DNA from: Pseudomonas canadensis | GTDB lineage: Bacteria; Pseudomonadota; Gammaproteobacteria; Pseudomonadales; Pseudomonadaceae | Reading direction: 5' to 3' | NCBI RefSeq assembly: GCF_000503215.1 | Contig: NZ_AYTD01000005.1 | Location: forward strand, 1 to 64,000 | DNA: 64,000 nucleotides | Shown here: positions 47,776-56,617 of the stretch, piece by piece | Layout of the letters: every line of letters begins with the position of its first letter | Position numbering within the stretch: position 1 is the first letter of the stretch | Notes under the pieces: model-generated | Databases searched by the model: none | Told to the model about the DNA's origin: nothing | What the model saw: only the letters and a program-made list of their open reading frames with translations | Position numbers and translations under genes: made by a program

Positions 47776-47797
47776 GTCAACCAAGCAAGTGCTTGGT
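47776..47797. promoter_or_regulatory. Perfect 22-bp palindrome upstream of acyl-CoA synthetase
   Basis: CAACCAAGCA-AG-TGCTTGGTTG, with two perfect 10-bp arms, directly follows a TATATAGT -10-like sequence (47768-47775) and lies 34 bp upstream of the ATG at 47831. Size and symmetry fit an operator for a TetR-family repressor of fatty-acid or acyl-CoA genes. No such regulator is encoded adjacent. Confidence 0.65.
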
Positions 47798-47830
47798 TGG
47801 CTATCGTCGGACCACAAAGGAGCGCGTCCC

Positions 47831-49480
47831 ATGCCCGTCGCTTTTCGTTTGCCGTTGCAGGTCTTCTTCGAACGTGAAGCGCGACATCCGCGCCAAACCT
47901 TTCTGGTGCAGCCGGTCGGTGGTGGCGACGTGCAAAGCCTCACCTGGGACGACGTCGGCCACCAGGCCCGCTGCGCCGCGCACTGGCTGCGCGCCCGGGA
48001 GTTGCCTCCCCGCTCGCACATTGCGCTGATTTCGAAAAACTGCGCCCACTGGATCATTGCCGACCTGGCGATCTGGATGGCCGGGCATGTCTCGGTGCCG
48101 CTGTATCCCAATCTCACCGCTGATTCTGTCGCCCATGTGCTGACCCATTCCGAGGCGGCGCTGGTGATTATCGGCAAGCTTGATGATTGGCCAGCCATGG
48201 CGCCCGGCGTGCCTGCGGATGTGCCGACCATCAGCCTGCCGTTGTGCCCAGCGGGCGAATTCGATTTCAGTTGGGCCGATCTGCAAGCCTGCTCGCCGAT
48301 CCAGGATGAGCCGGCACCTGCGGCCTCGGACCTGGCCACCATCATTTATACCTCCGGCACTACTGGCCTGCCGAAGGGCGTGATGCACACCTTCGGCGCG
48401 TTGGGGTTTGCCGCCACCCGTGGTACGGAGTTGTTTGGCTTGGGTGAGGGCGACCGGTTGTTGTCCTACCTGCCGCTGTGCCATGTGGCGGAGCGGATGT
48501 TTGTCGAGATGGCCTCGATCTATACCGGGCAAACCGTGTTTTTCGCCGAAAGCCTGGAGACGTTTCTGACGGACCTGCGTAGGGCACGTCCGACCGCACT
48601 GTTTGGCGTGCCGCGTATCTGGACCAAATTCCAGATGGGCGTCTACGCCAAGATTCCCGCAAAGCGCCTGGACACCTTGTTGCGCCTGCCCTTCATCGGT
48701 AAGCGTGTGGGCCACAAGGTACTCGCCGGCTTGGGCCTGGACGCGTTGCGTATCGCGCTTTCGGGAGCGGCGCCTGTGCCTGAGGCGTTGCTGCGCTGGT
48801 ATCAACGCCTGGGCCTGGATGTGCTTGAGGTGTATGGCATGACCGAGAGTTGCGGCTACTCCCATGTCTGCCGCCCCGGCCAGCAGACCCTCGGTTGGAT
48901 CGGCTTGCCGTGCCCCGGGGTGGAAGTGCGTATCGACCCGACAGGCGAAGTCCAGGTCCGCAGCGGCGCGACCATGCTCGGCTACTACAAGGACCCGCAG
49001 AAAACCGCCGAAACCATCACCGCCGAGGGTTTCCTGCGCACGGGCGACAAAGGCGAGCAGGACGCCGAGGGGCGTTTGCGCCTGACCGGACGGCTCAAGG
49101 AAATCTTCAAGACCAGCAAAGGCAAATACGTGGCGCCGGCGCCGATTGAAAACCGCTTGGCCGAGCATCCGCGTATCGAGCAGGTGTGCGTGGTGGGTGA
49201 TGGATTGATCGCGCCGATAGGCTTGTGCGTGTTATCGGCAGTGAGTGAGGACTTGCCAACCCTGCGTGCCAGCCTGGAGCGCTGGCTGGAACAGGTCAAC
49301 CGGGCGCTGGATAAGCATGAGCGCCTACGCCAATTGGTGGTGGTCAAAGACAGTTGGGCGGTAGAGAACGGCTTCCTGACGCCGACCTTGAAGATCAAGC
49401 GCAACGTGATCGAATCGAGTTACGGCGAATATTTCCAGACATGGAGCGAGCGTTCCGAAACCGTTCTGTGGCAGGATTAG
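47831..49480 (+). CDS. AMP-dependent (long-chain) acyl-CoA synthetase
   Basis: A 549-residue adenylate-forming enzyme that activates a carboxylic acid to its CoA ester. It has the phosphate-binding loop IIYTSGTTGLPKGVMHT near residue 175, the YGMTESCGYSH motif near 335, the DKGEQDAEGRLRLTGRLKE hinge near 410, and the catalytic lysine region FKTSKGKYVAPAPIEN. It resembles long-chain or fatty-acid ligases (FAA1-like) more than acetyl-CoA synthetase. AAGGAG lies 8 nt before ATG 47831. It is followed by a thioesterase gene 31 bp downstream. Expression is likely governed by the palindrome upstream. Confidence 0.92.
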   Translation: MPVAFRLPLQVFFEREARHPRQTFLVQPVGGGDVQSLTWDDVGHQARCAAHWLRARELPPRSHIALISKNCAHWIIADLAIWMAGHVSVPLYPNLTADSVAHVLTHSEAALVIIGKLDDWPAMAPGVPADVPTISLPLCPAGEFDFSWADLQACSPIQDEPAPAASDLATIIYTSGTTGLPKGVMHTFGALGFAATRGTELFGLGEGDRLLSYLPLCHVAERMFVEMASIYTGQTVFFAESLETFLTDLRRARPTALFGVPRIWTKFQMGVYAKIPAKRLDTLLRLPFIGKRVGHKVLAGLGLDALRIALSGAAPVPEALLRWYQRLGLDVLEVYGMTESCGYSHVCRPGQQTLGWIGLPCPGVEVRIDPTGEVQVRSGATMLGYYKDPQKTAETITAEGFLRTGDKGEQDAEGRLRLTGRLKEIFKTSKGKYVAPAPIENRLAEHPRIEQVCVVGDGLIAPIGLCVLSAVSEDLPTLRASLERWLEQVNRALDKHERLRQLVVVKDSWAVENGFLTPTLKIKRNVIESSYGEYFQTWSERSETVLWQD

Positions 49481-49511
49481 GGCCGTAATAAAACCAATAA
49501 GGACACTCTCC

Positions 49512-49955
49512 ATGAGCCTGTGGCGCACCCAACCGAATATCGAGCAACTCAACGCAATCCAGAAAAACACCATCGGTGAACTGCTGGACATCCGTTTTGA
49601 AAGCTTCGACGACGAATCCCTGACCGCGAGCATGGTGGTCGACCATCGCACCCATCAGCCCTACGGCTTGCTGCATGGCGGCGCTTCGGTGGTGTTGGCC
49701 GAGAGCGTCGGCTCCATGGCGGCCTATCTGTGTATCGACCCGAGCAAGTTTTATTGCGTGGGCCTGGAGGTCAACGCCAACCACCTGCGCGGTGTGCGCA
49801 GCGGGCGGGTGACAGCGGTGGCCAAGGCCGTCCATATTGGCCGCACTACCCAGGTCTGGGACATCCGCCTGACCAACGATGAGGGCAAGGCCAGTTGCGT
49901 GTCGCGCCTGACCATGGCTGTGGTGCCGCTGGGCGAGAACCCGCCGGCACGATAG
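49512..49955 (+). CDS. Hotdog-fold thioesterase
   Basis: A 147-residue YdiI/PaaI-type acyl-CoA thioesterase. The motif LLHGGASVVLAESVGSMAA near residue 54 carries the catalytic glutamate in place of aspartate, followed by GLEVNANHLRGVRSGRV. It is probably co-transcribed with the acyl-CoA synthetase, giving an acyl activation/hydrolysis pair. AAGGA lies upstream of the ATG. Confidence 0.9.
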   Translation: MSLWRTQPNIEQLNAIQKNTIGELLDIRFESFDDESLTASMVVDHRTHQPYGLLHGGASVVLAESVGSMAAYLCIDPSKFYCVGLEVNANHLRGVRSGRVTAVAKAVHIGRTTQVWDIRLTNDEGKASCVSRLTMAVVPLGENPPAR

Positions 49956-50052
49956 GTGTGGCGTGAGTGTCATCATTCCTGGCAGTTACAGTCATTGCTG
50001 TGCCGGCCGGGCATGGTGACAATCAATCTCTGTTTTTGTAGATGGATCCGGT

Positions 50053-50856
50053 ATGTCGCAGCACGTGTTTTTTGCCCACGCCAATGGTTTCCCCTCGGCC
50101 ACCTACGGCAAGTTGTTCGCCGCCCTGGCTCCGGAGTACGCGGTGGCTCATCTGCCACAGCACGGTCACGACCCCCGGTTTCCGGTGGACGATAACTGGC
50201 AGAACCTGGTGGACGAGCTGATCCACCACCTGGAGCAGCAACCGGAACCGGTGTGGGGCGTGGGCCATTCTCTCGGCGGCGTGTTGCACCTGCACGCGGC
50301 CATGCGCTGCCCGCAGTTGTACCGTGGCGTGGTCATGCTGGACTCGCCAGTGCTGACCCGCGCCGACCGTTGGGTGATTCGCGCGGCCAAACGCTTCGGG
50401 TTTATCGACCGGCTGACCCCGGCCGGGCGCACCTTGGGCCGTCGGGAAGAATTCAGCGACCTGGACGCCGCGCGCAGCTATTTCTCCGGCAAAACCCTGT
50501 TCCGTGGCTTTGACCCCGAATGCTTTGACGCCTACCTGCAACACGGCCTGCTGCAAGTGGGTGATCGCCTGCGGCTGCGTTTCGATCCGGCCACCGAAAT
50601 CAGCATCTACCGTGGCGTGCCCCACACCAGCCCCGGCCAAGTGCGCCAGTTGAAGGTGCCACTGGCGGTGGTGCGCGGCCGGCAGAGCAGGGTGGTGATG
50701 CGTCACCACGCCAGCGGCGTCGGGCGCCTGCCCATGGGCGAAATGCTCACCATGCCCGGCGGCCACATGTTTCCTCTTGAACGGCCCCAAGACACCGCGA
50801 CGCTGATCAAGAACCTGTTCTCCCGCTGGGAAGCCCGCGAGCGCAACTGCGCATGA
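50053..50856 (+). CDS. Alpha/beta hydrolase
   Basis: A 267-residue cytosolic alpha/beta hydrolase. The nucleophile elbow is VGHSLGGVLHLHAAM near residue 75. A candidate acid is in the VVRGRQSRVV region, and the histidine is in MPGGHMFPLERP near 238. The substrate is not evident. It overlaps the next hydrolase gene by 4 nt. The 97-bp gap upstream from the thioesterase leaves open whether it belongs to the acyl-CoA operon. Confidence 0.88.
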   Translation: MSQHVFFAHANGFPSATYGKLFAALAPEYAVAHLPQHGHDPRFPVDDNWQNLVDELIHHLEQQPEPVWGVGHSLGGVLHLHAAMRCPQLYRGVVMLDSPVLTRADRWVIRAAKRFGFIDRLTPAGRTLGRREEFSDLDAARSYFSGKTLFRGFDPECFDAYLQHGLLQVGDRLRLRFDPATEISIYRGVPHTSPGQVRQLKVPLAVVRGRQSRVVMRHHASGVGRLPMGEMLTMPGGHMFPLERPQDTATLIKNLFSRWEARERNCA

Positions 50857-51707
50857 GCACCCCGGTTGAAGAGGTGCGCCTGAGCCTGCCCCATATCGAA
50901 CTGGCGGCCCATTTATTCGGGCCCGAGGACGGTTTGCCGGTGATCGCCCTTCATGGCTGGCTGGACAACGCCAACAGCTTTGCGCGGCTGGCGCCAAAAC
51001 TTCAGGGGTTGCGCATCGTTGCGCTGGATATGGCTGGGCACGGGCATTCGGCGCATCGTCCTACCGGTGCCGGTTATGCCTTGTGGGATTACGTCTTTGA
51101 CGTGCTGCAAGTCGCTGAACAACTGGGTTGGAAACGTTTTGCATTACTTGGCCATTCCCTCGGTGCCATCGTGTCCTTGGTGTTGGCCGGCGCGTTGCCG
51201 GAGCGTGTGACGCACCTGGGATTGATCGACGGTGTGATCCCGCCGACCGCCAGCGGTGAGAATGCCGCCGAGCGGCTGGGCATGGCCTTGCAGGCGCAAT
51301 TGAACCTGCAGGACAAGCGCAAGCCGGTCTACAGCACCCTGGATCGCGCGGTCGAGGCACGCATGAAAGGCGTGGTGGCTGTCAGTCGCGAAGCCGCCGA
51401 ACTGCTGGCGCAGCGCGGTTTGATGCCGGTGCCGGGTGGTTACACTTGGCGTAGCGACAGCCGTTTGACCCTGGCCTCACCGGTTCGCCTGACTGAGGAA
51501 CAGGCGATGGCTTTCGTGCGACGCGTGAGTTGCCCTACCCAGTTGGTGGTCGCTGCCGACGGCATGCTGGCGAAACATTCCGAATTGCTTTCCCTGTTAC
51601 CCTTTACCGTAACCACGCTGCCAGGCGGCCACCATTTACACCTGAATGATGAGTCCGGCGCGGTCCTTGTTGCAGACTGTTTCAATCGGTTCTTCTCCGC
51701 GCCTTGA
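50853..51707 (+). CDS. Alpha/beta hydrolase
   Basis: A 284-residue hydrolase with the epoxide-hydrolase/esterase-like opening ALHGWLDNANSFARLAP, the DMAGHGHS loop, the elbow LLGHSLGAIVSLVLAG near residue 98, and the catalytic histidine in LPGGHHLHL near 264. It is translationally coupled to the upstream hydrolase (ATGA). The two are divergent in sequence, so this is not a simple recent duplication. The substrate is unknown. Confidence 0.9.
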   Translation: MSTPVEEVRLSLPHIELAAHLFGPEDGLPVIALHGWLDNANSFARLAPKLQGLRIVALDMAGHGHSAHRPTGAGYALWDYVFDVLQVAEQLGWKRFALLGHSLGAIVSLVLAGALPERVTHLGLIDGVIPPTASGENAAERLGMALQAQLNLQDKRKPVYSTLDRAVEARMKGVVAVSREAAELLAQRGLMPVPGGYTWRSDSRLTLASPVRLTEEQAMAFVRRVSCPTQLVVAADGMLAKHSELLSLLPFTVTTLPGGHHLHLNDESGAVLVADCFNRFFSAP

Positions 51708-51756
51708 CTTGGGGCGGTCAACTGCCGAGGCTGGGCGGATTGAAAGGGAGTCAACC

Positions 51757-51813
51757 ATGAACAAACTCAACACCGCTGCGACCTCCGATGGCCAGGGCTC
51801 GTTGATCTTATGA
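51757..51813 (+). CDS. Short leader ORF coupled to DUF4892 gene
   Basis: An ATG with a good GGGAG Shine-Dalgarno opens an 18-codon frame (MNKLNTAATSDGQGSLIL) whose TGA overlaps the next ATG as ATGA. The DUF4892 gene has no ribosome-binding site of its own within the preceding 20 nt (GGCTCGTTGATCTT). The short ORF therefore probably delivers ribosomes to it. It may encode no functional peptide. Confidence 0.5.
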   Translation: MNKLNTAATSDGQGSLIL

Positions 51814-52628
51814 GCGTGCGTAAAGGATGTATCCGTATCCTGGGCTTGAGCCTTTTGAGCCCACTGGTATTCGCCGCCGACGTACCGGGCAGCCAGGACT
51901 TGCCCACCGTGGCCCGTCAGGTCGACTCGCAAATCGTCGACTACCGTCCCGCCGAAGAAAAAGAACGTATCTACCCCATGGGTGCGATCCGCAAGATCAG
52001 CGGCCAACTGCGTTATGAAGGCCAGGCCATCGCCCGCGGCCAGACCACCGCCGTCACCTATGAACTGCCCGCCGAACACAGCTCCAACGCCGCGTTCAAG
52101 GCCACGCGTGAAGCCTTGCAGGAGAAGGGCGCGCAGTTGTTGTTCTGGTGCCAGGCACGGGATTGCGGTGAAAGCAGCCTGTGGGCCAATGAAGTGTTCG
52201 GCAACGCCAAGCTGGTCGGCGCCGACGGCCAGCAGGAATACCTGCTGCTGCGCCTCGCGGCGCCGCAGGAAAACTCCCTGGTGGCGCTGTACGGCATCAC
52301 CCGTGGCAACCGCCGCGCCTATTTGCATGTGGAGCAATTGGATGCCAACGCGCCGCTGGCCGACCTGCTACCCACCTCGGCAACCCTGCTGCGTGAATTG
52401 AAAAGCACCGGCGAACTGGATTTTCCCGCCCTGGGTGGCGAGCCTGACGACACCTGGCTGACCCTGATTTCTCGTGGCCTGAACCTGGATGCCACGTTGC
52501 GCGTCAGCCTGACCGGCCCGACCGCCGAAGCCTGGCGCCAGGCGCTGGTCGACAAAGGCGTGCGCGCCGCACGCATGGAAACCGGCACGGGTGACGCCAA
52601 GGGCCTGCACCTGCATCTGATACGCTAG
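51810..52628 (+). CDS. DUF4892 domain exported protein
   Basis: A 272-residue protein with a signal peptide (GLSLLSPLVFA, cut near residue 23) and the DUF4892 region: a first block QIVDYRPAEEKERIYPMG near 40, RYEGQAIARGQTTAVTYELP near 68, and FWCQARDCGESSLWANEVF near 112 with two cysteines. The second half (about 180-270) is an OmpA-like-sized alpha/beta unit without clear peptidoglycan motifs. Function is unknown and the location is probably periplasmic. It depends on a leader ORF for translation initiation. Confidence 0.83.
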   Translation: MSVRKGCIRILGLSLLSPLVFAADVPGSQDLPTVARQVDSQIVDYRPAEEKERIYPMGAIRKISGQLRYEGQAIARGQTTAVTYELPAEHSSNAAFKATREALQEKGAQLLFWCQARDCGESSLWANEVFGNAKLVGADGQQEYLLLRLAAPQENSLVALYGITRGNRRAYLHVEQLDANAPLADLLPTSATLLRELKSTGELDFPALGGEPDDTWLTLISRGLNLDATLRVSLTGPTAEAWRQALVDKGVRAARMETGTGDAKGLHLHLIR

Positions 52629-52700
52629 GCGTAACAGGGCGAACGGACCCGCGCCGTTCGCCTAAGCTGTCTTCCTACAGTCTTCCTTTCGAGATCCTAC

Positions 52701-53762
52701 ATGCTCAATAACGATCGCCTACTGGTGCAAATCCTGCTGCTGGTGCTGTTCGGTGCCAGCTTCTGGGTGATGGCGCCGTTCTGGTCGGCGCTGTTCTGGG
52801 GTGCGGTGCTGGCGTTTGCCAGTTGGCCGCTGATGGTCCTGCTGACCCGCTGGCTGGGTGGCCGGGAATCCTTGGCTGCCGGCATCCTGACGTTGGGTTG
52901 GATGCTGCTGGTGGCGCTGCCGCTGGTGTGGCTGGGCTTCAACCTTGCGGACCATGTGCGCGATGCAACCGCATTGATCAAGGATATCCAGGTCGACGGC
53001 TTGCCGGAAGCGCCTACCTGGCTCGGCTCGATCCCCTTTGTCGGCGAGCGGCTGGTGGGCATGTGGGACAGCATTGATCAGCAGGGGGCAGCGTTGATGG
53101 TCAGCATCAAGCCGTACCTGGGGCAGGTCGGCAATTGGTTGCTGGCGCGCAGTGCGCAAATCGGTGGGGGGATTCTGGAACTGACCCTGAGCCTGGTATT
53201 CGTGTTCTTTTTCTATCGGGACGGGCCGCGCCTGGCGATGTTCGTGCACCGTCTGCTGGAACGCTTGATCGGCGATCGCGCCGGCTACTACATCGAACTG
53301 GTGGCCGGCACGGTGCAACGGGTGGTCAATGGCGTGATCGGCACCGCCGCCGCGCAAGCCCTGCTGGCGTTGATCGGCTTCTGGATCGCCGGCGTGCCGG
53401 GTGCGTTGGTGCTGGGCATCGTCACCTTCCTGCTCAGCCTGATCCCTATGGGCCCGCCGCTGGTGTGGATCCCGGCCACGGCCTGGCTGGCCTGGAAGGG
53501 CGACTACACCTACGCGGTGTTCCTCGGCGTATGGGGCACGTTCATCATCAGCGGCGTGGACAACGTGCTCAAGCCCTACCTGATCAGCCGTGGCGGCAAC
53601 CTGCCGCTGGTGATCGTGCTGCTTGGGGTGTTTGGCGGCTTGATCGCCTTTGGGTTCATCGGCCTGTTTATCGGCCCGACCCTGCTGGCGGTGGCCTACA
53701 GCCTGTTGATGGATTGGAGCGCGACCCAGGCCCAGGGGCGACGGGAAGACAAACCGCTTTAA
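52701..53762 (+). CDS. AI-2E family (PerM/YdiK-type) permease
   Basis: A 353-residue protein with about eight TM helices and the family features FFFYRDGPRLAMFVHRLLE near residue 173 and GVVNGVIGT/GVPGALVLGIVTFLLSLIP in the second half, ending in a DNVLKPYLISRGGNLPLVI segment near 280. Family members export autoinducer-2 or act as Na+/H+ antiporters, and which applies here cannot be told. Its stop codon overlaps the stop of the convergent histidine kinase through a shared TTAA. Confidence 0.9.
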   Translation: MLNNDRLLVQILLLVLFGASFWVMAPFWSALFWGAVLAFASWPLMVLLTRWLGGRESLAAGILTLGWMLLVALPLVWLGFNLADHVRDATALIKDIQVDGLPEAPTWLGSIPFVGERLVGMWDSIDQQGAALMVSIKPYLGQVGNWLLARSAQIGGGILELTLSLVFVFFFYRDGPRLAMFVHRLLERLIGDRAGYYIELVAGTVQRVVNGVIGTAAAQALLALIGFWIAGVPGALVLGIVTFLLSLIPMGPPLVWIPATAWLAWKGDYTYAVFLGVWGTFIISGVDNVLKPYLISRGGNLPLVIVLLGVFGGLIAFGFIGLFIGPTLLAVAYSLLMDWSATQAQGRREDKPL

Positions 53763-54796
53763 GCCCTGGGCAACCACATCACGGCGGTCAAGCCACCGCC
53801 GGGGGTTTCTTCCAGGTGCAGCCGACCCCCGAGGCGTTCGGCCGCTTCCTTGGAAATCGTCATGCCCAGGCCGACCCCGCCAGAGTTGCGATTGCGTGAG
53901 CCTTCCAGCCGATAGAACGGCTCGAACACCGCCTCACGCTTGTCGGCGGCGATGCCGGGGCCGTGGTCGATCACGCGGATCACCAAGGCCTCGCGGCTGT
54001 CCGTCAGCTCGATGCGCGCCGTACCGGCATAGCGCAGGGCATTGTCGATCAGGTTGTTGAGGCACGAACGTAAGGCCATCGGCTGCACCTGCAGCGGCGC
54101 GCAGGTGCCGGCGAATTGTACGTCGGAGCCTTGGTCCTGGGCGTTTTCGCTCATGGACTCGACCAACGCTTGCACGTCCAGCCAGTGTCGGGTTTCGCTG
54201 GTGCGTTGTTCGTGCAGGTAGCTCAGGGTGGCGTCGAGCATGCCGATCATGTCGTCCAGGTCCTGGCGCATCTGGCTTTGCAACCGGGTGTCTTCGATCT
54301 GTTCCAGGCGCAGTTTCAAGCGTGACAGCGGCGTGCGCAGGTCATGGGAGACCGCGCCGAGCATGCGCGCGCGTTGGCTGACCTGTTCGCGGATGCGCCG
54401 TTGCATCAGGTTGAAGGTCGACGCGGCTTGCTGTGCTTCACGCGGTCCCGACTCGTCGAGGGGCGGGCTGTCGAGGTCCAGGCTCAAGCGCTCGGCGGCT
54501 TCGCTCAGGCGCTGAATCGGCCGGCTCAGCAGCTTGGCGCCGTACCAGGCGGCGATGATCAACGAGATGAACTGGAACGTCAGCGGCACCACCGGGCCGC
54601 CAAACCACGGTCGCTTGTGCTTGGGCAGGGGCTTCATCGTGCCGTCAGGCTGTTCGACAAAGGTTTCCTGTGGCGGCGGCGGGGGCGGGCCGTAATAGCG
54701 AAACCAGGAGATCGCCAGCACGTGGGCCAGCACAATCGCCACCAGCAACACGCCAAACAGTCGACCGAACAGCGTGTTGAAGGCGTTGCGCATCAA
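53759..54796 (-). CDS. Sensor histidine kinase (OmpR-system partner)
   Basis: A 345-residue membrane kinase. TM1 is at about 10-30. A short periplasmic segment contains a striking proline run (GPPPPPPQE). TM2 is at about 72-90. HAMP is followed by a dimerisation box with phospho-histidine in GAVSHDLRTPLSRLKLRLEQ near residue 150. The ATPase has NLIDNALRYA near 245, DHGPGI near 280 and GGVGLGMTI near 310. It overlaps its response regulator gene by 4 nt. The stimulus is unknown, and the very small periplasmic loop argues for membrane or intracellular sensing. Confidence 0.92.
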   Translation of the reverse strand: MMRNAFNTLFGRLFGVLLVAIVLAHVLAISWFRYYGPPPPPPQETFVEQPDGTMKPLPKHKRPWFGGPVVPLTFQFISLIIAAWYGAKLLSRPIQRLSEAAERLSLDLDSPPLDESGPREAQQAASTFNLMQRRIREQVSQRARMLGAVSHDLRTPLSRLKLRLEQIEDTRLQSQMRQDLDDMIGMLDATLSYLHEQRTSETRHWLDVQALVESMSENAQDQGSDVQFAGTCAPLQVQPMALRSCLNNLIDNALRYAGTARIELTDSREALVIRVIDHGPGIAADKREAVFEPFYRLEGSRNRNSGGVGLGMTISKEAAERLGGRLHLEETPGGGLTAVMWLPRA

Positions 54797-55557
54797 CCGA
54801 TATCCCGCGCATCGAACAGGTAGCCTTCGCCGCGCACGGTCTTGATCAGTTGCGGGGCCTTGGGGTCGTCCCCGAGTTTTTGCCGCAGGCGCGACACCAG
54901 CAAGTCGATGCTGCGATCAAAGGCTTCAATGGAGCGGCCACGGGCGGCATCCAACAATTGTTCGCGGCTCAACACCCGGCGCGGGCGCTCGATGAAGACC
55001 CACAGTAGGCGGAATTCCGCGTTGGACAGCGGCACCACCAGGCCATCGTCGGCCACCAGTTGGCGCAATACGCTGTTGAGACGCCAATTGTCGAAGCGGA
55101 TGTTGGCGCGCTGTTCGGTGCGGTCATCGCGCACACGGCGCAGGATGGTCTGGATCCGCGCTACCAGCTCACGCGGCTCGAACGGCTTGGACATATAGTC
55201 GTCGGCGCCCAGTTCCAGGCCGATGATGCGGTCCGTCGGCTCGCAGCGGGCGGTGAGCATCAGGATCGGAATGTCCGACTCCGCGCGCAGCCAGCGGCAC
55301 AGCGAAAGGCCGTCTTCACCGGGCAGCATCAGGTCGAGCACCACCACATCGAAGGTTTCAGCCTGCATGGCCTGGCGCATGGCGGTGCCGTCGGTGACGC
55401 CATGCGCCAGGATGCCAAAACGGGCGAGGTAGTCGATCAGCAGTTCGCGGATCGGTACATCGTCGTCAACGATCAGCGCGCGGGTGTTCCAGCGCTTGTC
55501 ATCGGCGATCACTGTGCCTTTTTGCTCGTCGTTCACAGAGACGGAAGGGGTCTGCAT
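54793..55557 (-). CDS. OmpR-family response regulator
   Basis: A 254-residue regulator. After an unusually long, polar N-terminal tail of about 25 residues come the receiver (ALIVDDDVPIRELLIDYL, phosphoacceptor aspartate in VVVLDLMLPGEDGLSL, and the KPFEPRELVARIQ lysine) and a winged-helix DNA-binding domain ending LIKTVRGEGYLFDARDIG. ATG 55557 is the likeliest start, although a frame from 55671 exists and the Shine-Dalgarno is weak. It is co-transcribed with the following kinase. Confidence 0.92.
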   Translation of the reverse strand: MQTPSVSVNDEQKGTVIADDKRWNTRALIVDDDVPIRELLIDYLARFGILAHGVTDGTAMRQAMQAETFDVVVLDLMLPGEDGLSLCRWLRAESDIPILMLTARCEPTDRIIGLELGADDYMSKPFEPRELVARIQTILRRVRDDRTEQRANIRFDNWRLNSVLRQLVADDGLVVPLSNAEFRLLWVFIERPRRVLSREQLLDAARGRSIEAFDRSIDLLVSRLRQKLGDDPKAPQLIKTVRGEGYLFDARDIG

Positions 55558-55817
55558 AATGCGATCATCTGCCTGGTCGTTGCGGTCAGCATAGGCGTCC
55601 AGCCCCATGGCTGGAAGTGCTGGTCGGTGGGTCGTGCGAGCGAGGCTAGCGGTGGGGCGTGTTGGGGGCATGTCGTGAATGTATCAGCTTTGAAATAATT
55701 GCCCGTAAATGCCTGCCCGATAGCGCTTGGTCAGTATTTACCGATCATCGGATCCCGCAACGCCGCCGCTTGCGCTACAATCCGCGCCGATTTCGACTTG
55801 CCTGAGAGCCCATTCCA

Positions 55818-56516
55818 ATGTCCGTCTGCCAGACTCCTATCATCGTCGCCCTGGATTACCCCACTCGTGACGCCGCACTGAAGCTGGCTGACCAGTTGGA
55901 CCCGAAGCTTTGCCGGGTCAAGGTCGGCAAGGAACTGTTCACCAGTTGCGCCGCAGAAATCGTCGGCACCCTGCGTGATAAAGGTTTCGAGGTGTTCCTC
56001 GACCTGAAATTCCACGATATCCCGAACACCACCGCCATGGCGGTCAAGGCCGCTGCCGAAATGGGCGTGTGGATGGTCAACGTGCACTGCTCCGGTGGCC
56101 TGCGCATGATGAGCGCGTGCCGTGAGGTGCTGGAACAGCGCAGCGGTCCCAAGCCTTTGTTGATCGGCGTGACTGTGCTCACCAGCATGGAACGTGAAGA
56201 CCTGGCCGGCATCGGTTTGGACATCGAGCCTCAGGAGCAGGTGCTGCGACTGGCGGCCCTGGCGCAGAAAGCCGGTCTCGACGGCCTGGTGTGCTCGGCG
56301 CTGGAAGCCCAGGCCTTGAAAACCGCGCACCCGTCGCTGCAACTGGTGACCCCGGGGATTCGTCCGGCGGGCAGTGCCCAGGATGACCAGCGCCGTATCC
56401 TGACGCCGCGACAGGCGCTGGACGCGGGTTCCGATTACCTGGTGATTGGCCGTCCGATCAGCCAGGCGGCCGATCCGGCCAAAGCGTTGGCGGCAGTCGT
56501 TGCCGAGATCGCCTGA
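55818..56516 (+). CDS. pyrF: Orotidine 5'-phosphate decarboxylase
   Basis: A 232-residue TIM-barrel enzyme for the last step of UMP synthesis. It has the [17 protein letters not shown] opening, the catalytic Lys/Asp array in [20 protein letters not shown] near residue 60, and the phosphate-binding [14 protein letters not shown] and [14 protein letters not shown] segments. It is apparently monocistronic. The 260-bp upstream spacer, shared with the divergent response regulator, shows no site that I can name. Confidence 0.97.
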   Translation: MSVCQTPIIVALDYPTRDAALKLADQLDPKLCRVKVGKELFTSCAAEIVGTLRDKGFEVFLDLKFHDIPNTTAMAVKAAAEMGVWMVNVHCSGGLRMMSACREVLEQRSGPKPLLIGVTVLTSMEREDLAGIGLDIEPQEQVLRLAALAQKAGLDGLVCSALEAQALKTAHPSLQLVTPGIRPAGSAQDDQRRILTPRQALDAGSDYLVIGRPISQAADPAKALAAVVAEIA

Positions 56517-56527
56517 ACAACACCCCC

Positions 56528-56606
56528 TGTAGGAGCCGGCGTGCCGGCGATAGCGGCCTTGAGATCAATGCTCAAGGGCCTCATCGCCGGCAAGCCGGCT
56601 CCTACA
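56528..56606. repeat. REP doublet (REPIN-like), GTAGGAGCCGGC family
   Basis: TGTAGGAGCCGGCGTGCCGGCGA and its inverted partner ending GCCGGCTCCTACA flank a spacer with a small inner palindrome (CCTTGAG...CTCAAGG). It lies between convergent pyrF and the CurA-like gene. Confidence 0.87.
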
Positions 56607-56617
56607 TAAGCTGGGGG

